Source of the DNA: Candidatus Nomurabacteria bacterium UBA5155
Lineage (GTDB): Bacteria > Patescibacteriota > Minisyncoccia > Phycocordibacterales > UBA9973
Assembly (NCBI GenBank): GCA_002413705.1
Contig: DHXN01000011.1
Location: forward strand, 1 to 64,000
Direction of reading: 5' to 3'
Length of the DNA stretch: 64,000 nt
Numbering within the stretch: position 1 is the first letter of the stretch; every line of letters begins with the position of its first letter. Both the position numbers and the translations under genes were made by a program. Under the pieces are notes generated by a model, which saw only the letters and a program-made list of their open reading frames with translations, did no database searches and was not told the DNA's origin. Positions 32,288 to 39,154 of this stretch are shown here, piece by piece.

Positions 32288-32758
32288 CTAATTTATACGT
32301 AGCGTGGAATAATTTCTTTCAAAAAAATCATTTTGATGTTCTGTCGGGTATCGATAATATGTTTTCATGTTGTTATCGTTGGCATCTTGGGTAATTGCAT
32401 AAAAAAGCAGTCCTAATATGATGCTACTGGCAACACTGATCAATAACAATTGCAAGGTAGTATGGCGATAGCCGCTATGGGTTTTGCGCAGCAGGGATAT
32501 TGTAATCATCGAAAACAACATAAATGAGATAACCCAAAGTAATGGAATAGCCGCGATTAAAAACAGAGGATTTGGATGAGGATGTAATACTCCGTATAAA
32601 AGCCCTGCAACAGTGTATGCACCGAGTAGTGTGGTAATAATGCCTGGCACCCAAAAAAGACTGTTACGCAAGGTGAAATACCATGTCGGGCGTGGTGTTA
32701 CCCTCTGGCTTTCGATAGCCGTCAATATTTTTTCAGTTGTGTCAGTTGTTGGTTTCAT
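32288..32758 (-). CDS. Multi-pass membrane protein downstream of sigma factor (possible anti-sigma factor)
   Basis: 156 aa. A cytoplasmic N-terminus of about 25 residues precedes three or four TM helices (VPGIITTLLGAYTVAGLLYGV, FLIAAIPLLWVISFMLFSM, LLLISVASSIILGLLFY). It overlaps the end of the sigma-factor gene by 17 nt, a coupling usual for sigma/anti-sigma pairs. No zinc-binding HxxxCxxC anti-sigma motif is present, so the anti-sigma role is inferred from context only. Confidence 0.7.
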   Translation of the reverse strand: MKPTTDTTEKILTAIESQRVTPRPTWYFTLRNSLFWVPGIITTLLGAYTVAGLLYGVLHPHPNPLFLIAAIPLLWVISFMLFSMITISLLRKTHSGYRHTTLQLLLISVASSIILGLLFYAITQDANDNNMKTYYRYPTEHQNDFFERNYSTLRIN

Positions 32759-33320
32759 AGTCTTTGAGGGCTTGTTGTAATTGCTTTTTTGCTCGATTGA
32801 TTCGCACTGCTACCGTGCCGGATGGGATTTTTAGAATATCGGCGATCTCCTCGTATGATTTTTCTTCGAAGAATCGCAGTAGCAGGATTTCTTTGTATTT
32901 CTCGCCTAACGTGTTAAGTGTTTTAATAATGTACTGTTTTTGTTCATCATGACTGAAACGAGCGGTCATATCTTCTTCAGTGATCAATTTTGAGACAATA
33001 TCTTGAGCCTCATCATCGAGCGAGAGTGTCGCCCGCCGTTTTTCTCGGCGATACCAATCAATCATCTCATTATGAGCAATACGGTAGATCCATGAAGAAA
33101 ATAACAACGAGGTATCGTATTCATTGATGTTTCGATACACCTTGATGAAAATATTCTGCAATAAATCATCAATATCATCACTCGTCGCCAAAGAACGCCG
33201 CTTGATATACTTCGTTAGTTTTGGCACATAGCGCTCCACAAGCACAGCAAAGTGTTTTTGATCCTTCTTGCACTCAATGACCAATGCCTCATCAGTAAAA
33301 TCATCAGTGTTTGGCGGCAT
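32742..33320 (-). CDS. ECF-like sigma-70 family RNA polymerase sigma factor
   Basis: 192 aa. Region 2 is DDIDDLLQNIFIKVYRNINEYD plus SSWIYRIAHNEMIDWYRREKR, and region 4 is LGEKYKEILLLRFFEEKSYEEIADIL followed by GTVAVRINRAKKQL. There is no region 1 or 3, which defines an ECF-type factor. The start is fixed by TATAAT placed 6 nt upstream. It is divergent from the FMN-binding protein gene. The target genes are unknown; the small secreted protein downstream is a candidate. Confidence 0.92.
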   Translation of the reverse strand: MPPNTDDFTDEALVIECKKDQKHFAVLVERYVPKLTKYIKRRSLATSDDIDDLLQNIFIKVYRNINEYDTSLLFSSWIYRIAHNEMIDWYRREKRRATLSLDDEAQDIVSKLITEEDMTARFSHDEQKQYIIKTLNTLGEKYKEILLLRFFEEKSYEEIADILKIPSGTVAVRINRAKKQLQQALKDYETNN

Positions 33321-33326
33321 TCTCTT

Positions 33327-33368
33327 ATTATACGCTTATTCATCTCAAAATCTTACTTATGATATACT
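33327..33368. promoter_or_regulatory. Divergent leaderless promoters (sigma factor / FMN-binding protein)
   Basis: Minus-strand TATAAT (33332-33327) is 6 nt from the ATG at 33320. Plus-strand TATACT (33363-33368) is 6 nt from the ATG at 33375. Confidence 0.65.
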
Positions 33369-33374
33369 GCTGCC

Positions 33375-33827
33375 ATGAATAGTAAAAAAGTTTTGATCAG
33401 TCTGGCAACGGTTGTTGCTGTTGCTGCAGGTATTATCGGCATTTCATCAAGTAGTCACAACAATAGTGTAAGTACTACTCCTGTTCCTGTGGCGGATACA
33501 CCCACTATATCAAAGACAAATGCAACACAGAAATATAAAGACGGTTCATACACAGCCACTGGATCATATAGATCACCAGGCGGTATCGACAATGTCGGCG
33601 TAACCGTGACGTTGAAAAAAGATATTGTAACTAATGTATCAATAACACCAATGCCTCACGACTCGACTTCATCGACCTATCAACATCTGTTTTTGGGCGG
33701 TTATCAATCACTGGTTGTTGGTAAGAGTATTGATAGTATTAAACTCGGTGCTGTTTCCGGTTCTTCTCTGACCGGCATTGGTTTCAATGATGCTATTACT
33801 CAGATCAAGGCACAAGCTAGAATATAG
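33375..33827 (+). CDS. Secreted FMN-binding domain protein
   Basis: 150 aa. A signal peptide or anchor (residues 4-24) and a Thr/Pro linker are followed by an FMN_bind domain (about 53-150): YKDGSYTATGSY, then GVTVTLKKDIVTNVSITP and the attachment region GAVSGSSLTGIGF. In RnfG/NqrC-type domains the FMN is linked to Thr in an S-G-A-T motif; here the aligned residue is Ser131 (SGSS). The next gene encodes ApbE, the enzyme that makes this link, which supports covalent flavinylation outside the membrane. Confidence 0.88.
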   Translation: MNSKKVLISLATVVAVAAGIIGISSSSHNNSVSTTPVPVADTPTISKTNATQKYKDGSYTATGSYRSPGGIDNVGVTVTLKKDIVTNVSITPMPHDSTSSTYQHLFLGGYQSLVVGKSIDSIKLGAVSGSSLTGIGFNDAITQIKAQARI

Positions 33828-33832
33828 TCACT

Positions 33833-34705
33833 ATGAACGAGAGCTTTGATTTTAAGGCTATCGGCACATCATGGCATATTGAATTCAATATCTCTGAATC
33901 AATTGCGACTGAAAAAATAATCTTGCTCGTCAAAGATCGCATTGAACTCTTTGAACAACACTATTCTCGCTTTCGCGAGGATTCTTTCGTTGGGCGTATT
34001 GCGCAACAGGCGGGTGTGTACGAACTGCCCGCGGATGCGGAAAACATGCTCGCTCTGTATCGTAGGCTGTACGACATTACTGAGGGAAAAGTAACACCAC
34101 TGATTGGTGAAGTATTGGTAGCCGTCGGGTATGATAAAGACTATTCGCTCACCCCTCAACAAGACATCAAAAAAGCGCCATTATGGGATGATGTAATGAG
34201 CTACAATGCACCGTTATTGACCGCACAACGCCCGCTACAGCTCGACTTTGGTGCATTGGGTAAAGGATACATTGTAGATATTATTGCTGCTCTATTTCAA
34301 ATATATGACATACGAGACTATATGATCAATGCCGGCGGAGATATTGCGTATAGTACCACTATACAAAACGTTTTTAGTGTCGGTTTGGAAGATCCGGCAG
34401 ATCAAACCAAGATAATTGGCGTGGCGGAACTGATCAATAAAAGTATTGCCGGTTCATCTGGTAACCGTCGCGCATGGAATAAATATCACCATATTATTGA
34501 CCCGGAACTTGTTGAATCCCCTCGCCATATTGCCGCAGTGTGGGTCGTGGCGGATACCACACTTCTGGCAGATGCACTCACCACGGCACTCTTTTTCACA
34601 ACGCCAGAAATATTGAAACAGTATTTTGATTTTGAACATGTCATTGTCTACAATGATCGCTCTGCGCAAAAATCTGACAATTTTCCCGGTATGTTATACT
34701 CGTAA
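33833..34705 (+). CDS. apbE: FAD:protein FMN transferase (ApbE)
   Basis: 290 aa. ApbE motifs: MGT-like AIGTSWHIEF at the N-terminus, LDFGALGKGYIVD, INAGGDIAYS, KYHHIIDP and ADALTTALFFT, including the Mg-binding Asp residues. No signal peptide or lipobox is visible, so the enzyme is probably cytoplasmic or exported by a non-classical route; most homologues are lipoproteins. The obvious substrate is the FMN-binding protein encoded 5 nt upstream. Confidence 0.93.
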   Translation: MNESFDFKAIGTSWHIEFNISESIATEKIILLVKDRIELFEQHYSRFREDSFVGRIAQQAGVYELPADAENMLALYRRLYDITEGKVTPLIGEVLVAVGYDKDYSLTPQQDIKKAPLWDDVMSYNAPLLTAQRPLQLDFGALGKGYIVDIIAALFQIYDIRDYMINAGGDIAYSTTIQNVFSVGLEDPADQTKIIGVAELINKSIAGSSGNRRAWNKYHHIIDPELVESPRHIAAVWVVADTTLLADALTTALFFTTPEILKQYFDFEHVIVYNDRSAQKSDNFPGMLYS

Positions 34706-34708
34706 CAT
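34691..34708 (+). promoter_or_regulatory. Inverted repeat covering the DoxX promoter -10
   Basis: ATGTTA-TACTCG-TAACAT contains TATACT (34695-34700), which is 6 nt before the ATG at 34707. The right arm runs into the start codon, as at 14713-14730. Confidence 0.5.
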
Positions 34709-35087
34709 GATGAAACAATATGCATCCACTATTCTTCGCATTGGTCTGGCCGGGGTATTTCTTTGGTTCGGAATAAATCAAATCATCGATCCGTCAGCGT
34801 GGTTTGGATATATTCCGCAATCAATTGTTAGTTTAACAGGCATGACTGTCGCTACCCTTGTGCACTACAATGCACTCTTTGAAATACTCGCCGGCACTAT
34901 GTTGCTATTGGGGCTATTCACTCGCGTTGTGGCATTTATTCTTTTCTTGCACATTCTCGATATCTCGTTGGTTGTTGGACTAAATGACAGTATTGGCATT
35001 CGCGATCTTGGACTCAGTGTTGCTACCTTTGTCATCTTTCTCAATGGAATGGATACGTGGACGCTGGATCGGTATATAAGAAGCTAG
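34707..35087 (+). CDS. DoxX-family membrane protein
   Basis: 126 aa with four TM helices. Typical DoxX features are RIGLAGVFLWFGINQIIDP, a HYNALFEILAGTMLLLGLFTR helix with the conserved Glu, and the C-terminal IRDLGLSVATFVIF ending with WTLDRY. DoxX-like proteins are linked to thiol and oxidative-stress redox chemistry in other bacteria. It follows ApbE at once but has its own promoter within the apbE end. Its last 108 bp are antisense to the end of the P-type ATPase gene. Confidence 0.88.
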   Translation: MMKQYASTILRIGLAGVFLWFGINQIIDPSAWFGYIPQSIVSLTGMTVATLVHYNALFEILAGTMLLLGLFTRVVAFILFLHILDISLVVGLNDSIGIRDLGLSVATFVIFLNGMDTWTLDRYIRS

Positions 35088-37541
35088 TAAAACTTTGATC
35101 AGGTCAATACTAAAGAAGTACAGAATCATTGTCACAAGAATGGTAATTACTGCCGACAGTGGCAATGCGGTGAAATGAAACCAATGTTGAAAGATAGGAA
35201 TATAAATGACTACCAATGCTCCGACAAACGCCAAAAAAAATGAAACATTGAGAAGTAGTGATGGACGTTTGGCATTCCAGAAGAAGCCTTTGTTACGAAG
35301 CGCATAGAACACAATAAGCGCGATAAATGTAAAGAATATATAGAGGCTGGTTTGTATCACAATGACTGACTGATAACGAATGATTGCAAAATACAGCAAT
35401 TCAAATGCGGCGGTAGGAATACCGAATACTAGTGACACGAGTAGCAGTTGTTTTGATTGTTGTTTTTCCGGCTTGACTACATCACTATCCTCAACAGTAT
35501 CAGAATAAATGGTGATAAGTGGCAGGTCAGTTAAAACATTGGTAAACAAAATTTGAATCGGTAAGAGCGGCAAATTTTTTGAAAAAAGGTACAGTGCGGC
35601 GAGTGCCACAAATGTGCCAAAATTACTGACCATGGTGTACGTGATATATTTATTGATATTTACAAAAATCGTGCGGCCATATTTGATGCCGTTGATGATC
35701 ACTTCCAAATCTTTATTAAGCAGCACGATATCGGCATTTTCTTTGGCGATATCAGTTGCTGAGTTGACCGCAATCGCCACATCGGCCAACTTCAGTGCTG
35801 GTGCATCATTGATGCCGTCACCTTGATAGCCAACAACAAAATTTTCCTTTAATACCTTGATAATGTTGTATTTTTGCGTTGGTGATACTCGCGCAAAGAC
35901 ATTGCACGCCATCACAGCAGTCTTAAATGCTTGTGGTGACATTGCTTCAAGCTCATCACCCAAATAAACGATATCGCCATCTTTGACCAGGCCAACCTGT
36001 GTGCCGATATAGTGAGCCACCTCTTTGCTATCCCCTGTCAGAATTTTGATTTGTATACCGAGCGCTTCAGCATGTTCAATCGTTGTTTTAGCACTTTCAC
36101 GCAATGGGTCAGTCAAGCTGACATAGCCGAGAAATTGCAGATCATATTCGTCGGCCAGCATGTCATAACTGTCGGAATAGCTGCTGATTTGTTTGTATGC
36201 CAGAGAAATATGATGCAGACCTGTGCTGCCTTCTTGAGAAATTATTTTTAACACATCTTCTTTTTTTGTGTCATTGGTGAGATTTAAAAGAATTTCCGGA
36301 GCGCCAATAATTATTAAAAAATACTGATCAGTTTTTGTATGGTGCAATACCACTCGTCGGCGTTTGTCATCAGGATCAAATGGTAATTCTTTCACTATAG
36401 AATAATCAGCGGCTTTAGCTTCCAGTTCTTTTGAAACATACTGAATGAATGCATCATCATATGAATTTGGCATCCTATGTTTTCTATTCTTTAAGACAGC
36501 GATTGTGGCGTAGGAAAAAATTTGAAAAAGGTCTGTATCACTCGACTCAATATGTTGAATAACCATTTTATTTTCGGTGATGGTGCCCGTCTTATCAGTG
36601 CAAAGCATAGTGATATTACCGAGATCTTCGACAGAAGACAGTCGCTTCACCACCACATGCTTCTTGGCTAATTTCAAAGCGCCACTGGAAAGCGATACTG
36701 TCGCAATCACCGGCAACACTTCCGGTACCACTGCAATCGCCATTGAGATCACAAAAAGCAAAAGGTCAGTGATTGGCAATTGTCCTTTTGCGATTAGTAC
36801 CTTGGCCACAAACACTACAATCAATGCCGCTACCACAATTTTGATCAGCATCGAGCTAAAACTTTTTAATGACTTTTCATATTCAGTCTCTTTCCTCGTG
36901 TTTATCGATAGGGCCACAATAGATCCAAACTCTGTTTCAGCTCCGGTTGCATAAACTACACCGACTGCCTCGCCTTTTCCAACCGTGCTGCCGGTGAAAA
37001 TCAAATCCCCATTTTTCTTTGTGACAGGCATTGATTCACCGGTCAGTGTTGACTCATCAACTTGCACATTATCAGCTTCAAACAATCTCATATCGGCAGG
37101 AGCAATGTCACCTTCGCGCAAAATCAACACATCTCCGGGAACAATCTCTGTCTCGTCCAACAGAGATATCACGCCATTGCGCTTCACACGCACAATCTTG
37201 GTGATAAATCGCGAAAGCTTTTCAATGATTTTTTCTGATTTGAATTCTTGGAAAAATCCAAGCAGTGTATTTAAAAGCAAGATCGCCAAAATAACCGTTC
37301 CATCCGAGTAATCTTTGATGCTGTATGAAATAAGACTGGCGATGACGAGCAGGTACACCAGAGTATTTTGAAATTGCCGTCCAAGCACAGAAAATGCGCT
37401 CACGGTTTTTTGCGGGAGCGCATTTCTGCCGTACACGCCAAAACGGCTACTGGCTTCTTGTGTAGTCAGGCCGTTTTGAGAAGAATGTAGTGTCGCAAAT
37501 AACTGATCCAGATCACTGGCAACAACATCTTTTTTTAGCAT
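34980..37541 (-). CDS. P-type cation-transporting ATPase
   Basis: 853 aa. Motifs are LTGESMPV (actuator domain), PEVLPVIA in the ion-binding TM4, the phosphorylation motif CTDKTGTITENK, DPLRESAKTTI and LTGDS, and GDGINDAPALKLADVAIAV. About ten TM helices are present. The PEVLP element and VVVKRLSSVEDLG resemble MgtA-like and P-type II/III ATPases; Mg2+ or Ca2+ are the likely ions but cannot be settled. The last 33 residues after TM10 are polar and are encoded opposite the end of the DoxX gene. TATACT is 7 nt before the start codon. Confidence 0.92.
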   Translation of the reverse strand: MLKKDVVASDLDQLFATLHSSQNGLTTQEASSRFGVYGRNALPQKTVSAFSVLGRQFQNTLVYLLVIASLISYSIKDYSDGTVILAILLLNTLLGFFQEFKSEKIIEKLSRFITKIVRVKRNGVISLLDETEIVPGDVLILREGDIAPADMRLFEADNVQVDESTLTGESMPVTKKNGDLIFTGSTVGKGEAVGVVYATGAETEFGSIVALSINTRKETEYEKSLKSFSSMLIKIVVAALIVVFVAKVLIAKGQLPITDLLLFVISMAIAVVPEVLPVIATVSLSSGALKLAKKHVVVKRLSSVEDLGNITMLCTDKTGTITENKMVIQHIESSDTDLFQIFSYATIAVLKNRKHRMPNSYDDAFIQYVSKELEAKAADYSIVKELPFDPDDKRRRVVLHHTKTDQYFLIIIGAPEILLNLTNDTKKEDVLKIISQEGSTGLHHISLAYKQISSYSDSYDMLADEYDLQFLGYVSLTDPLRESAKTTIEHAEALGIQIKILTGDSKEVAHYIGTQVGLVKDGDIVYLGDELEAMSPQAFKTAVMACNVFARVSPTQKYNIIKVLKENFVVGYQGDGINDAPALKLADVAIAVNSATDIAKENADIVLLNKDLEVIINGIKYGRTIFVNINKYITYTMVSNFGTFVALAALYLFSKNLPLLPIQILFTNVLTDLPLITIYSDTVEDSDVVKPEKQQSKQLLLVSLVFGIPTAAFELLYFAIIRYQSVIVIQTSLYIFFTFIALIVFYALRNKGFFWNAKRPSLLLNVSFFLAFVGALVVIYIPIFQHWFHFTALPLSAVITILVTMILYFFSIDLIKVLLASYIPIQRPRIHSIEKDDKGSNTESKIANANTVI

Positions 37542-37656
37542 ATACTCTAGTATATCAGAGTGTTTTCAATCCTGAACGAATTGAAGCAATATTTTTTCGT
37601 GCAGCGGTAAGGTCAGCACTATTGATGAAATAAAGAGTTTTTTCATGATTAATTTT

Positions 37657-38130
37657 TTATTCCACCGACACACTGTTGATCACCACCGCCTCTAGTGGTC
37701 GATCTGAACCGTTTACTGCAGTAGTTTCAATATTTTTTACCACATCCATACCGTCAACAATTTTGCCAAACACTGTGTGCTTGGTATCAAGAAATACATT
37801 GTCATTGGTATTGATAAAAAATTGACTGCCATTAGTGTTAGGGCCTGAGTTAGCCATGGAAATAGTGCCGGTAATATTATTATTTTCTGGATGAATTTCA
37901 TCTGCAAATGCATATCCCGGTCCGCCAGTTCCCCACATACCCATCTGGCTATCATCTTTAGTCAATGGATCACCACCTTGAATCATAAATCCTTCAATCA
38001 CGCGATGAAATTTCACCCCATCATAAAAACCTTCTTTGGCTAACTTGATAAAATTTGCCGCAGTGTTTGGTGTTTGCTCGCTAAATTTAATAATAATATT
38101 TCCTTTGTTTGTATGTAATGTTGTTTTCAT
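37657..38130 (-). CDS. Cyclophilin-type peptidyl-prolyl isomerase
   Basis: 157 aa. FHRVIEGFMIQGGDP, GTISMANSGPNTNGSQFFI and HTVFGKIVDGMDVV give the complete cyclophilin active site (Arg, Phe, Gln, Phe, His). There is no signal peptide, so it acts in the cytoplasm. TATACT is exactly 6 nt upstream of the start. The 115 bp between its end and the P-type ATPase start hold no intact gene, only an in-frame read-through stretch described in the findings. Confidence 0.95.
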   Translation of the reverse strand: MKTTLHTNKGNIIIKFSEQTPNTAANFIKLAKEGFYDGVKFHRVIEGFMIQGGDPLTKDDSQMGMWGTGGPGYAFADEIHPENNNITGTISMANSGPNTNGSQFFINTNDNVFLDTKHTVFGKIVDGMDVVKNIETTAVNGSDRPLEAVVINSVSVE

Positions 38131-38136
38131 AGTTCT

Positions 38137-38142
38137 AGTATA
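38137..38142 (-). promoter_or_regulatory. -10 element of the cyclophilin gene
   Basis: Minus-strand TATACT, 6-nt spacer to the ATG at 38130. Confidence 0.6.
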
Positions 38143-38242
38143 TCAAAAAATTATAAAGATTTTGCGGGACTTATTCAGGTTTTAATTGGTTATTTAGTAA
38201 GCATTTTCGTATAATAATCTCATAATAATTTTATATTTTTTT

Positions 38243-38917
38243 ATGCGAATCCTTATTATTGAAGATGACACTGACACGCAAGAGTTTTTGGAAGACAGAT
38301 TGAAAGCAAAAGGAGTTGCAGTGGATTGCGCCAGCACAGGCACTCGCGGTATTTATCTTGCCCAAATGAATGACTATGATGTGATATTGCTTGATCATGG
38401 ATTGCCGGAGAAAAATGGTTTTATTGTTTGCGAAGAAATTCGTGCCAGTGGTAAAAACACTCCAATCATTATGATTTCGGTCAGTGATGCGGTGAGTTAT
38501 AAAATTAGAGGACTGACAATCGGCGCAGATGACTACGTGACCAAACCGTTTTCTTTTGAAGAAGTGTATGCGCGAATAGAGGCGGTACTTCGTCGTCCCA
38601 ATAAAGTACAGAGCAAAATACTTACTATTGATGATTTGGTATTGGATATCACGAAACAAATCGTCACTCGTGATAGTAAGCCGATTTATCTGACACGTAA
38701 AGAGTTTGCCGTGCTTGAATATTTGCTCAAACACAAAAGTCAGGTCATCACGCGCGGCATGCTGATGGAGCATGTCTGGGACGTCAGTCTTGATCCATTT
38801 TCCAACACTATTGAAACGCATATTTTGAATGTCCGTCGCAAAATAGAGACACCCGATAAGTTGAAGTTGATTCATAGTGTTTCCGGACGAGGCTACAAGA
38901 TCGATCTTGAGAAATAA
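38243..38917 (+). CDS. OmpR/PhoB-family response regulator
   Basis: 224 aa. The receiver domain has EDD (7-9), phosphoacceptor Asp51 in LLDHGLP, Ser/Thr switch in ISVSD and Lys in VTKPFSF. The C-terminal winged helix has LTRKEFAVLEYLLKHKSQVITR, and NTIETHILNVRRKI with SVSGRGYKI. The start is preceded by a very AT-rich stretch; TATAAT (38210-38215) is 27 nt upstream, so this mRNA has a short leader. The likely kinase partner is encoded at 39155. The target promoters are unknown, but the downstream peptide and terpene-synthase-like operon are the natural candidates. Confidence 0.94.
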   Translation: MRILIIEDDTDTQEFLEDRLKAKGVAVDCASTGTRGIYLAQMNDYDVILLDHGLPEKNGFIVCEEIRASGKNTPIIMISVSDAVSYKIRGLTIGADDYVTKPFSFEEVYARIEAVLRRPNKVQSKILTIDDLVLDITKQIVTRDSKPIYLTRKEFAVLEYLLKHKSQVITRGMLMEHVWDVSLDPFSNTIETHILNVRRKIETPDKLKLIHSVSGRGYKIDLEK

Positions 38918-38966
38918 TTTATCAAAACTTTGGATATATTTGACCATCTATTATTTATACTAAAGA

Positions 38967-38991
38967 TGAGCTATAGTAATCGAATAGCTCA
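38967..38991 (+). promoter_or_regulatory. Leader hairpin before the 35-aa peptide
   Basis: TGAGCTAT (38967-38974) and ATAGCTCA (38984-38991) form an 8-bp perfect stem with a 9-nt loop. TATACT at 38956-38961 would place the RNA start right at this stem. It could be an mRNA 5' stabiliser or an operator. Confidence 0.4.
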
Positions 38992-39019
38992 ACATTAGAC
39001 CTACTAATCTTATATATCT

Positions 39020-39127
39020 ATGAAAAAAATAATGGAAACCCTACTCACCACACCAGAGGCTCGTGACGAAGCGTCAGCGAAAAACAGTGCCTACGAGCAA
39101 ACCACTTTCACCCCTTGGGCTGACTAA
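39020..39127 (+). CDS. Short peptide ORF, 35 aa, between response regulator and kinase
   Basis: ATG to TAA, starting MKKIMETLLTTPEARDEASA and ending FTPWAD. It is polar, without a hydrophobic export signal, and has a distinctive aromatic C-terminus. It lies in the 237-bp space between the two-component genes on the same strand and 27 nt before the kinase. It could be a signalling or modified-peptide precursor, a leader peptide, or chance. No Shine-Dalgarno is visible; only a poor TAATCT hexamer is near. I do not recognise a family. Confidence 0.45.
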   Translation: MKKIMETLLTTPEARDEASAKNSAYEQTTFTPWAD

Positions 39128-39154
39128 ACATAGTCCGCATCTCTCCTACATACC

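Noticed and set aside
38231..38947. 238-aa minus-strand ORF
   Set aside because: It is entirely antisense to the response regulator, which has full family motifs.
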